The notes beneath the pieces are model-generated. The model made no database searches. It was given only the letters and a program-made list of their open reading frames with translations, and was not told the DNA's origin. A program made the translations under genes and the position numbers. Below, in pieces: positions 1 through 6,968 of a stretch of 14,779 nt of DNA. This DNA is from Bacteroidetes bacterium UBA7692. Lineage in GTDB: Bacteria > Bacteroidota > Bacteroidia > Chitinophagales > LD1. The stretch lies in assembly GCA_002482725.1 (NCBI GenBank), contig DLGO01000116.1:1-14779 (forward strand). The letters are read 5' to 3'. How positions within the stretch are numbered: position 1 is the stretch's first letter; each line of letters opens with the position of its first letter.

Positions 1-2255
1 GGAGTTCTGCCAGGCACTGTTGTGGAGCCTACAGGTACAGGATTGCCCAGGAATGTATATGGAGCAGTTCCTCCACCTACATTAAGTGTCAAGGTACCAT
101 CATTTGCGCCATTACATGTTACATCGGTATGAGACGATGTAGCAGTTAAAACCGTAGCCGGTTCTGTTATAGCTATGCTTATAGATTTTGTACAAAGGTT
201 TGCATCAGTTAAAGTAAGGATATATGTACCTGCCGGTATAGCATTAAGATCTTCTGTTGTTGGCCCGCTTGTCCAGCTGTAGATATATGGTACGGCACCT
301 CCCGATGCAGTTACATCAATAGACCCTGTCGAACCGCCCCTGCATAACACATTTACATGTGTTTCACTAAGTGCTAAAGCCGCAGGTTGTGTTAAGGTTG
401 CACTTACAGTTGTGGTACAATTATTGGCATCTGTAACAGTAACGGTATAAGTACCGATTGGCAAGCCGCTTCTGTCTTCAGTGGTTACACCGCCCCAATT
501 GTATGTGTATGGTGTGGTTCCTCCTGTTACCGTTACATCTATAGAACCCGTAGAGGCGCCATTGCATCCCACATTCACGTGTGTTTCAGTAGCGGTAAGC
601 ACTGCAGGCTCGGTTATAACTTCACTTACAGCTACTGTGCATCCATTTGCATCTGTCACGTTACCTGCATATGTACCCGGAGTTCTGCCGGGTACTGTTG
701 TCGTTCCCGGTGGCACGGGATTACCCAGGTATGTGTAAGGCACTGTGCCGCCGCCAACAGTCAGCGTAAGCGTGCCATTGGCAAGGCCATTACAGGTTAC
801 ATTAGTATGTGAAGACGTCGCTGTTAAGGCAGAAGCCGGCTGAGTTATGGTAGCACTATCAAGGCGTTTGCAATTATTACCATCCTTTATAGTTACATTA
901 TACTTGCCCGCTGCAAGGCTCACAGGATTGTTTCCTGTTACTGTTCCCGGATTCCATGTATAGGTAATAGCAGGTTGCCCACCTGTAGTTACAATATTAA
1001 TACTTCCGGTATTTTGACCGAAACAATTAATATTCTGAGAGGTAAGGGTATGTGTAAATTGTGCAGGTTCGGTAAGCGTTGTTGAGGCTGTTTTGGTACA
1101 TCCTTTATCATCAGTAACCGTTACTGTATAAGGACCTGCACCTAAACTCAGGTTATTCTGGGCGGATGAAATATTACTCCAAAGATAAGTATAAGGGGGA
1201 TTTCCACCAGTTACGTTTGCCATAGCACTACCTGTTTTAGAGTGGTAGCAGCTATCATCCACTTTTGTTATACTAATATTCAATGCCGGTGGTCCGGTTA
1301 TAGTTCCTGTACCTGTGGCTGTGCATGATTTGCTATCTGTAACTGTAACCGTCACGGGGCCTGCAGCCAGATTGGCGATTCCTGCAGAAGTTTGCCCTCC
1401 TCCCCACACATATGTGTAGCTTGGATTTCCTCCACTGACCGAAACAGTTGCCTGTCCGTCATTTATCCCTGAACAGGATGTATTTATAGTACCAACTGTA
1501 GCCACCATTGCTGCAGTCGGTTGTGTTATGGTAACAGTACCATTAAAATTATTTCCTGCGCCATCAGAATATGTGTAAGTATAATTCCCTGCAGGTTTAT
1601 TAGTTATTGTAGGTCCAGTGCCTCCACCGCTCCACGAAATATTTATCGGAGCTGTTCCACCTGTCACAGTAAGTGTTGCACTACCTGTGCTCTGGCCAAA
1701 GCAATTTACATTAGTTGTAGTTACCGAAGAGGTAATACCGCATGGAAGCGAAGCGATAACAGCCTTATACTGCAATAGAGAAGAGCAACCATTAGCATCC
1801 TTAAAATCTACTATATACGTTCCCGGATAAAGATTTGAAACATTCGGGCCCGGTGGAAAACCAGGTCCCCATGTAATACCCTGATATGGTAATGTTCCAC
1901 CTGAAATCACAACTGAAGCAGATCCGTTATTTGTATTACAGTTAGCATCAGTTTTAGTAACTGTTGCCGTTATAGGTGTAGGTTCGGTAAGGGTATAGTT
2001 CGCAGTCGTACTGCATACTCCATCTGTTACTGATACATTATAGGTACCAGCGGCAGCGCCTATTTTGGTATTATTAAAGGTAGGAACAGATCCGGCCCAT
2101 GTATAATTGTAACCTCCATATCCTGCACTTATACCGAAACCACCTGACGTATTAAGGGTTATGCTGCCATTTGCTGCTCCGTTACAGTTTGGAGTTACAA
2201 TTACGGGAGTCAATGTTATTGGAGGATTGATAAAAATCTGCTTGGAATAGACATT
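1..2255 (-). repeat. SprB repeat array with a three-repeat higher-order period
   Basis: Nine complete repeats and part of a tenth are encoded here. The last repeat in view (Cys codon at 114-116) and the seventh (Cys codon at 792-794) are more alike than neighbours are: both carry the unusual core YLGNPVP...GxTTVPGRT in place of the usual YxW core. DNA at 1-180 aligns without a gap to 679-858, an offset of 678 bp (226 codons, three repeats). This points to duplication of a three-repeat block. Confidence 0.8.
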
Positions 2256-3149
2256 CGGGCATCCATTCACATCTGTTATAGTAAGGCTCACAGTTTTGGT
2301 ACCGGTCGAAGCGTACGTGTGCGAAGGATTCTGCAATGAAGAAGTAGTACCATCTCCAAAGTCCCAGGCCCATGAAAGCACAGAACCTACATTACTTGTA
2401 GAAATATCTGTAAACTGAACAGTTTTATCGCACGACTGATAATTGACGCCTGCAACCCAGCTTGATGTCGCTTTTATACATACCCTTTGTTCATTGGTAC
2501 CACCGCCCGTGGCAGCTGTCCAGCCCCAATTCACAATCGGGTTACCATTAAAATAAGTGCCTACTATATTATTGATAACAATACTCTGCCTTACTACTCC
2601 ATCGAAATATACCGTATATGTTGATGTATTTACATTCCAGGATACACGTACCACGTGGTTCTGACAATTGTCTATATTACCGTTATTGGTAAGTGCAGAT
2701 ACAGGTCCTGCTACATTATGGTTAATGTTTCCTGCAGAATGTATACCAATGTGAGCATACCCCGGGTCACCGGCACTTGAATTTTCATACGTATCAAACT
2801 CTACCGCCAGCGAAAACGGCTGGGAGCCACCTGCATAGCCTAATCCTCCACCCGCACTTCCCAACCCATTAGGGTTACTGGTAAGGGCAAATGTCAATCC
2901 ATCTGCGCCATCACCATCATTACAGCCCAAAAAAACATCAAATGAATAATCAAATGAATTATTAAGGTCAATGGTCTGGTTTTGGAATATTGCTCCCGAT
3001 TGATTCTCGGCATCGACAGTAAGCCTATAACAGTTACATCCCCCGAAAGAAGTTGCACCACCCAGTATGGTATAGTTCTGTGCAGAAGCTAATTGGCCAA
3101 AGGCTAAAAAAAATATAAATAAGTAAAATTTATTCAAGCGGAAATTCAT
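1..3149 (-). CDS. Secreted SprB-repeat adhesin with L-type lectin and PKD domains (3' end outside window)
   Basis: The minus-strand frame is open from the ATG at 3149 to the left edge, giving 1049 residues without a stop. Residues 1-23 are a signal peptide (hydrophobic core YLFIFFLAF, likely cleavage at ASA/Q). Residues about 25-220 read as a bacterial L-type lectin domain, with LGCNDGDGADGLTFAL, GGGLGYAGG and SLAVEFDTYEN. Residues about 225-297 are a PKD domain (WAWDFGDGT, NPSHTY). From about residue 300 follow SprB-type repeats of 74-82 residues, each with a conserved Cys (residues 322, 404, 483, 559, 634, 709, 786, 862, 936, 1012) and a GTYTVTVTDANGC-like end. SprB-repeat proteins of this phylum are usually very large surface adhesins, sometimes linked to gliding and secreted by the type IX system; the sorting domain that would show this lies outside the window. 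The ligand is unknown. It is transcribed divergently from rpsC. Confidence 0.9.
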   Translation of the reverse strand, partial: MNFRLNKFYLFIFFLAFGQLASAQNYTILGGATSFGGCNCYRLTVDAENQSGAIFQNQTIDLNNSFDYSFDVFLGCNDGDGADGLTFALTSNPNGLGSAGGGLGYAGGSQPFSLAVEFDTYENSSAGDPGYAHIGIHSAGNINHNVAGPVSALTNNGNIDNCQNHVVRVSWNVNTSTYTVYFDGVVRQSIVINNIVGTYFNGNPIVNWGWTAATGGGTNEQRVCIKATSSWVAGVNYQSCDKTVQFTDISTSNVGSVLSWAWDFGDGTTSSLQNPSHTYASTGTKTVSLTITDVNGCPNVYSKQIFINPPITLTPVIVTPNCNGAANGSITLNTSGGFGISAGYGGYNYTWAGSVPTFNNTKIGAAAGTYNVSVTDGVCSTTANYTLTEPTPITATVTKTDANCNTNNGSASVVISGGTLPYQGITWGPGFPPGPNVSNLYPGTYIVDFKDANGCSSLLQYKAVIASLPCGITSSVTTTNVNCFGQSTGSATLTVTGGTAPINISWSGGGTGPTITNKPAGNYTYTYSDGAGNNFNGTVTITQPTAAMVATVGTINTSCSGINDGQATVSVSGGNPSYTYVWGGGQTSAGIANLAAGPVTVTVTDSKSCTATGTGTITGPPALNISITKVDDSCYHSKTGSAMANVTGGNPPYTYLWSNISSAQNNLSLGAGPYTVTVTDDKGCTKTASTTLTEPAQFTHTLTSQNINCFGQNTGSINIVTTGGQPAITYTWNPGTVTGNNPVSLAAGKYNVTIKDGNNCKRLDSATITQPASALTATSSHTNVTCNGLANGTLTLTVGGGTVPYTYLGNPVPPGTTTVPGRTPGTYAGNVTDANGCTVAVSEVITEPAVLTATETHVNVGCNGASTGSIDVTVTGGTTPYTYNWGGVTTEDRSGLPIGTYTVTVTDANNCTTTVSATLTQPAALALSETHVNVLCRGGSTGSIDVTASGGAVPYIYSWTSGPTTEDLNAIPAGTYILTLTDANLCTKSISIAITEPATVLTATSSHTDVTCNGANDGTLTLNVGGGTAPYTFLGNPVPVGSTTVPGRT

Positions 3150-3486
3150 TTATTCGTTCTGTTAGTAATTAATAGATACCTATATTTCAATTTTAGTTGT
3201 ACAGCAGCATGTATTAATAATACACTATAAGTTGTATTTATACATTGCGCATATAACAGATTCACTTCAACCTAGTATCTATGGTTTGTTCCGGACAAGC
3301 AACACTTAAACAAACTTTAAATACAGGTCCGCAAACGATACTCATAATTAAATGAGCTGTCTTATACAGTCACTCGAAGTTACAAATAAGATGGTAAAAC
3401 ACTAAATTTGTTTATAACAAAAAGTGATTTTTTCAACATTCTACAGGATAAACAGCATGTTTCCGAAAAAATATTCAGCGTCCCTA
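3150..3486. other. Divergent intergenic region between the adhesin and rpsC
   Basis: This AT-rich spacer has no convincing gene or RNA. No consensus TAnnTTTG box was found upstream of the adhesin start, so that promoter is unassigned. A short dyad GTATTAATAATAC lies at 3211-3223, and an isolated TAAATTTG lies at 3403-3410 without a matching -33 element. The rpsC promoter begins at its right end. Confidence 0.5.
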
Positions 3487-3516
3487 TTGCAAAGATGCTT
3501 CTAAATGTTATTTTTG
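3487..3516 (+). promoter_or_regulatory. Bacteroidota-type promoter of the rpsC operon
   Basis: TTG at 3487-3489 and TATTTTTG at 3509-3516 match the -33 (TTG) and -7 (TAnnTTTG) elements of the Bacteroidota housekeeping sigma factor, with a 19-bp spacer. Transcription would start near 3522, leaving a leader of about 35 nt before rpsC. It shows that this ribosomal slice can be transcribed on its own. Confidence 0.6.
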
Positions 3517-3555
3517 CAGTCCTTTTTTAAAAATTAGGGTTAAAATATATATTGA

Positions 3556-4347
3556 ATGGGTCACAAAACCAGTCCTATAGCCAACAGGCTAGGCATAGTT
3601 AGAGGTTGGGATAGCAATTGGTACAGCGGAAAAGACGCTAGTACGAATCTTATCGAGGATCAAAAAATCCGCAGCTACCTGAATGCACGTATCAACAAAG
3701 GCGGCATTTCTAAAATAATGATAGAGCGCTCTTTGAGCCGTGTTACTATCACTATACATACTTCACGTCCGGGTATAATCATCGGTCGTGGTGGTAATGA
3801 GGTAGACCGCATCAAAGGTGAGTTGAATAAACTTACCGGCAAAGATGTGCAGATCAACATTTCTGAAATCCGTCGTCCTGAAGTGGATGCAGCTATTGTA
3901 GGTGAAACTATTGCTAAACAGCTTGAAGCGCGTATCAACTACCGCCGTGCTGTTAAAATGGCAGTAGCATCAGCTATGCGTATGGGTGCAGAAGGTATTA
4001 AAGTACGTGTTGGTGGTCGTATAGGAGGTGCAGAGATTGCACGTTCTGAAGAGTACAAGCAAGGAAGGGTGCCTCTACACACATGGAGGGCAGATATAGA
4101 CTATGCTTTGGTAGAAGCTCAAACCGTATACGGCAAATTGGGTATCAAAGTATGGATATGCAAAGGTGAGGTTTATGGTAAAAAAGACCTTACTGAAGTA
4201 GTAGTAGAAAAAGAAGATGGACGTAAACCACAACGTGGCGGTGAAAACCGTGGCGGTGGTGACCGTGACCGTCGTGGAGGTGGTGAAAACCGTGGAGGTG
4301 GCGATCGCAGAGGCGGTGGCAACAGCGGTGGAGGCGGCAGAAGATAA
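3556..4347 (+). CDS. rpsC: 30S ribosomal protein S3 with Gly/Arg-rich C-terminal tail
   Basis: S3 lies at the mRNA entry of the 30S subunit. The 263 residues start with MGHKTSPIANRLGIVRGWDSN, typical of Bacteroidota S3. A type II KH domain covers about residues 40-110 with the loop GIIIGRGG at 73-80, and the C-terminal S3 domain (RMGAEGIKVRVGGR, EYKQGRVPLHTWRADIDY) runs to about 215. Residues 222-263 form a low-complexity tail of RGG, GGGDRR and GGGENR units, making the protein about 40 residues longer than its conserved core. It is the first gene of the operon here; the usual upstream partners rplV, rpsS and rplB are absent. rplP follows after 48 bp. Confidence 0.97.
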   Translation: MGHKTSPIANRLGIVRGWDSNWYSGKDASTNLIEDQKIRSYLNARINKGGISKIMIERSLSRVTITIHTSRPGIIIGRGGNEVDRIKGELNKLTGKDVQINISEIRRPEVDAAIVGETIAKQLEARINYRRAVKMAVASAMRMGAEGIKVRVGGRIGGAEIARSEEYKQGRVPLHTWRADIDYALVEAQTVYGKLGIKVWICKGEVYGKKDLTEVVVEKEDGRKPQRGGENRGGGDRDRRGGGENRGGGDRRGGGNSGGGGRR

Positions 4348-4395
4348 TCTGAGCGATAGTTAAGAATATATTAAGAACAAAGAAAGTATTGTATT

Positions 4396-4818
4396 ATGTT
4401 AATACCTAAGAGGACAAAATTCCGTAAGCAGCAGAAAGGTAGGATTAAAGGTGTAGCACACCGTGGATTCACCATCGACTTCGGAACTTACGGTTTGAAA
4501 TCATTGGAAACAGTGCAACTGACCAACAAACAAATAGAAGCTGCACGTATAGCAGTAACACGTTTCATGAAACGTGAAGGTAAAGTTTGGATCCGCGTAT
4601 TCCCTGATAAAATCATTACCCGCAAACCTGCAGAGGTAAGGATGGGTAAAGGTAAAGGTAACCCGGAAGGTTGGGCTGCTATCGTTCGCCCTGGTACTAT
4701 CATCTTCGAATGTGATGGAGTATCAAGCGAAGTAGCACAGGAAGCTTTGCGTCTTGCTGCACAGAAACTACCGGTAAAAACCAAATTTGTAACTGCTCAC
4801 GATGCAGTTAACGCATAA
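4396..4818 (+). CDS. rplP: 50S ribosomal protein L16
   Basis: L16 binds 23S rRNA near the A-site tRNA and helps organise the peptidyl transferase centre. The 140-residue product is of normal length. It begins MLIPKRTKFRKQQKGR and carries the family block RMGKGKGNPEGWAAIVRPGTI (about residues 75-96), with a C-terminal ALRLAAQKLPVKTKFV segment. The ATG at 4396 gives the standard N-terminus. There is no evident Shine-Dalgarno sequence, as is usual in this phylum. Gene order rpsC-rplP-rpmC is the conserved one; spacing to rpmC is 26 bp. Confidence 0.97.
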   Translation: MLIPKRTKFRKQQKGRIKGVAHRGFTIDFGTYGLKSLETVQLTNKQIEAARIAVTRFMKREGKVWIRVFPDKIITRKPAEVRMGKGKGNPEGWAAIVRPGTIIFECDGVSSEVAQEALRLAAQKLPVKTKFVTAHDAVNA

Positions 4819-4844
4819 TTGAGAATAGAATTAAACTTTAAGTA

Positions 4845-5045
4845 ATGGGAGCAAATAAAGCTTTACAACAAAAAGACATCGCACAATATAGCACAGAGGA
4901 CCTGGCTACTAAAATCAATGAAGATACAACTGCATTGAGGCGATTAACTTTTAACCACGCGGTTACTACACTTGATAATCCGCTTTCTATACGTGCTAAA
5001 CGCAGGGATATCGCACGTTTATTAACAGAATTGAACAAACGATAA
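4845..5045 (+). CDS. rpmC: 50S ribosomal protein L29
   Basis: L29 is a small two-helix protein near the exit of the peptide tunnel. The 66 residues fit the family length: an N-terminal helix (DIAQYSTEDLATKINEDTTALRRLTFNHAV) and the typical end NPLSIRAKRRDIARLLTELNKR. Its place between rplP and rpsQ confirms the call. The stop is followed 12 bp later by rpsQ, so the two are surely cotranscribed. Confidence 0.95.
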   Translation: MGANKALQQKDIAQYSTEDLATKINEDTTALRRLTFNHAVTTLDNPLSIRAKRRDIARLLTELNKR

Positions 5046-5057
5046 AAAAGATCCAGC

Positions 5058-5330
5058 ATGGAACAGGAATTGGAATTAACACGCACCTTCAGAAAAGAGC
5101 GTATCGGTGTAATAACAAGCGATAAAATGGACAAAACTATTACAGTTGCCATTGAACGTAAAGTGAAGCACCCTATTTACGGCAAGTTCGTAAAGCAAAC
5201 AAAGAAATTCAAAGCTCACGACGAAAAGAATGAAGCTAAAACCGGCGATACCGTAAAAATTATGGAAACACGCCCTTTGAGCAAAACAAAGCGTTGGAGA
5301 TTAGTAGAAATATTAGAAAGAGCTAAATAA
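5058..5330 (+). CDS. rpsQ: 30S ribosomal protein S17
   Basis: S17 is an OB-fold primary binder of 16S rRNA. The 90 residues show the family pattern GVITSDKMDKTITVAIER (about 17-34), HPIYGKFVKQTKKFKAHDE, GDTVKIMETRPLSKTKRWRL and a short C-terminus. The N-terminal METELE-like stretch (EQELELTRTFRKER) is a little longer than in E. coli. It follows rpmC by 12 bp and precedes rplN by 56 bp. Confidence 0.96.
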   Translation: MEQELELTRTFRKERIGVITSDKMDKTITVAIERKVKHPIYGKFVKQTKKFKAHDEKNEAKTGDTVKIMETRPLSKTKRWRLVEILERAK

Positions 5331-5386
5331 TTATTGGCTGTAGTTATACACCCAATTAGTAAAACGAAAGAAAACAATATAAAGTT

Positions 5387-5755
5387 ATGTTGCAGCAGGA
5401 ATCAAGGGCAGTTGTAGCCGACAACAGCGGAGCAAAAGAAGTGCTTGTAATACGTGTTTTAGGAGGATCTAAAAGACGTTATGCAAGTGTAGGCGACAAA
5501 GTGGTTGTATCTATTAAGAAAGCATTGCCTACAGGCGGAGCTAAAAAAGGTACAGTTTCTAAGGCCGTAGTTGTACGTACAACAAAGCACCTAAGAAGGA
5601 AAGACGGATCTTATATCCGTTTTGACGACAATGCAGTTGTATTGCTAAACAACCAGGACGAACCAAAAGGTACACGTATCTTTGGACCGGTAGCCCGCGA
5701 ACTGCGCGATAAGCAGTTTATGAAGATTGTTTCATTGGCACCTGAGGTGCTTTAA
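5387..5755 (+). CDS. rplN: 50S ribosomal protein L14
   Basis: L14 forms part of the 30S contact face of the 50S subunit. At 122 residues it has the standard length, starting MLQQESRAVVADNSGAKEV and including IRVLGGSKRRYASVGDKVVV, TTKHLRRKDGSYIRFDDNAV, the block DEPKGTRIFGPVARELRDK and the C-terminal FMKIVSLAPEVL. Position after rpsQ is canonical. The rplX start lies 34 bp beyond its stop. Confidence 0.97.
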   Translation: MLQQESRAVVADNSGAKEVLVIRVLGGSKRRYASVGDKVVVSIKKALPTGGAKKGTVSKAVVVRTTKHLRRKDGSYIRFDDNAVVLLNNQDEPKGTRIFGPVARELRDKQFMKIVSLAPEVL

Positions 5756-5789
5756 TTCCGAACAAACACACGGAAAATATATAAGAGTT

Positions 5790-6101
5790 ATGAAACTAAA
5801 TATAAAAAAAGACGACTTAGTAGTAGTTATTGCAGGTGAAGGCCGCGATAGAACTAAATCTAAAAGGGTACTAAAAGTAGATCGCGAAAAAGGTCGCGTA
5901 GTTGTAGAAGGTGTAAACATCCAATCTCGTGCTACCAAACCTAATGCTGCTAATCCAAATGGCGGTATCCTAAAGCGTGAAGCTTCTATACACATCTCTA
6001 ACGTTCAACTATTGAGCGATGGTAAACCAACCCGCGTTGGTAAAAGAGAAGAGAAAGGCAAATCAGTACGCTACTCTAAGAAAACAGACAAAACAATTTA
6101 A
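5790..6101 (+). CDS. rplX: 50S ribosomal protein L24
   Basis: L24 is an early assembly protein of the 50S subunit. The frame is open from an ATG at 5727 inside rplN, but the L24 N-terminus MKLNIKKDDLVVVIAGEGRD starts at the ATG at 5790, giving 103 residues, the usual size. The KOW motif covers about residues 8-36 (VVVIAGEGRDRTKSKRVLKV), followed by GVNIQSRATKPNAANPNGGI and the C-terminal ASIHISNVQLL segment. In the standard spc order rplE would follow; here the next gene, 24 bp on, is rpsD. Confidence 0.96.
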   Translation: MKLNIKKDDLVVVIAGEGRDRTKSKRVLKVDREKGRVVVEGVNIQSRATKPNAANPNGGILKREASIHISNVQLLSDGKPTRVGKREEKGKSVRYSKKTDKTI

Positions 6102-6125
6102 AAAGTAAAGCTATCAGCAAAAGTT

Positions 6126-6731
6126 ATGGCTAGATATATAGGACCTACAACAAAAATTGCCCGCAAATTCGGAGAAGCTATCTACGGAGCGGACAAATCT
6201 TTCGACAAGCGCAACTACCCTCCGGGGCAGCACGGCTTAAGCAAAAAGCGCAAACAACGCTCTGAATATGCTATTCAGCTTACTGAAAAGCAAAAAGCCA
6301 AATATACTTATGGCTTATTGGAGCGTCAATTCCGCAACTTGTTCGAAAAAGCAGCGCGTAAAAAAGGTGTAACAGGTGAAAACTTGTTGAAACTTCTTGA
6401 AAGCCGTTTGGATAACACAGTATTCCGTTTGGGATTCACCATCACACGTATGCAAGCACGTCAGTTGGTTACACACAAGCACGTAACTGTAAACGGAGAA
6501 TTGGTAAACATACCTTCTTTCCTTTTGCGTCCGGGCGATAAAGTGGCTATCCGCGAAAAGAGCAAAACACTTGAAGTAGTTCAAACTTCTATGTCTGGCA
6601 AAGGCAAAAAATTCAACTGGTTGACAGTTGATGAGAAAGCAGTTGAAGGTACTTTTGTTGATTTCCCTGAGCGCGATCAAATACCGGAAAACATCAACGA
6701 ACAGTTGATAGTAGAGCTATACTCTAAATAA
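6126..6731 (+). CDS. rpsD: 30S ribosomal protein S4
   Basis: S4 nucleates 30S assembly on 16S rRNA. The 201 residues begin MARYIGPTTKIARKFGEAIYG, with YPPGQHGLSKKRKQRSEYAIQL at 31-52 and the S4 RNA-binding domain at about 92-155 (SRLDNTVFRLGFTITRMQAR, HVTVNGELVNIPSFLLRPGD). There is no cysteine in the protein, so it is the zinc-free type. It normally sits in the alpha operon after rpsM-rpsK and before rpoA; here it follows rplX and is the last gene before a strong terminator. In E. coli S4 represses its own operon; whether that holds here cannot be seen. Confidence 0.97.
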   Translation: MARYIGPTTKIARKFGEAIYGADKSFDKRNYPPGQHGLSKKRKQRSEYAIQLTEKQKAKYTYGLLERQFRNLFEKAARKKGVTGENLLKLLESRLDNTVFRLGFTITRMQARQLVTHKHVTVNGELVNIPSFLLRPGDKVAIREKSKTLEVVQTSMSGKGKKFNWLTVDEKAVEGTFVDFPERDQIPENINEQLIVELYSK

Positions 6732-6755
6732 GATAATTCTAACTATACTCATAAG

Positions 6756-6786
6756 AAAAGCATCTCCACAAGAGATGCTTTTTTCG
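6756..6786 (+). terminator. Rho-independent terminator of the ribosomal operon
   Basis: An 11-bp perfect stem, AAAAGCATCTC (6756-6766) and GAGATGCTTTT (6772-6782), with loop CACAA, runs into a T stretch. It lies 25 bp after the rpsD stop and closes the transcription unit before any rpoA or rplQ. Confidence 0.9.
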
Positions 6787-6917
6787 TTTATGCCATAGCA
6801 TCACCTACTATTTTTGAGAGGCCTTACGCCTTTCCATCGTGCCAAAGAACCCTTTAACTAGCAAATGCATGATAGCTGATGAACGATATCCTCCAGGATA
6901 CTTGCACAGTTTTAAAC

Positions 6918-6950
6918 AGACTTAAAGAATCACCTTTAGTCTTTTCTTTT
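6918..6950. terminator. Weak hairpin between convergent rpsD and AraC genes
   Basis: AGACTTAAAG (6918-6927) pairs with CTTTAGTCT (6934-6942) with one bulged base and loop AATCAC. TTTCTTTT follows on the plus strand and GTTTAAAA on the minus strand. It may end transcripts of the minus-strand regulator gene whose stop lies at 6969, or act in both directions. Confidence 0.35.
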
Positions 6951-6968
6951 ACCCCTATTTGTTATTGA

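Noticed and set aside
481..1830. Several plus-strand open frames of 70-85 codons across the adhesin
   Set aside because: They are shadows of the repeat-encoding minus strand, rich in Thr/Val/Pro or Cys/Ser through complementary codons, with no plausible protein.
1..3149. CRISPR array or tandem DNA repeat
   Set aside because: The periodicity of about 225 bp is protein-level SprB repetition with diverged DNA; no short identical repeats with unique spacers were seen.
3403..3410. TAAATTTG as an additional rpsC promoter
   Set aside because: No TTG at the -33 distance, while a full promoter with a 19-bp spacer lies closer to rpsC at 3487-3516.
3150..3555. tRNA or riboswitch in the adhesin-rpsC spacer
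   Set aside because: No cloverleaf, T-loop GGTTCRA or stable paired elements were found in this AT-rich stretch.
5727..5789. Longer rplX start with 21 extra residues
   Set aside because: The extra residues lie mostly inside rplN and do not look like L24; the ATG at 5790 gives the standard N-terminus and length.
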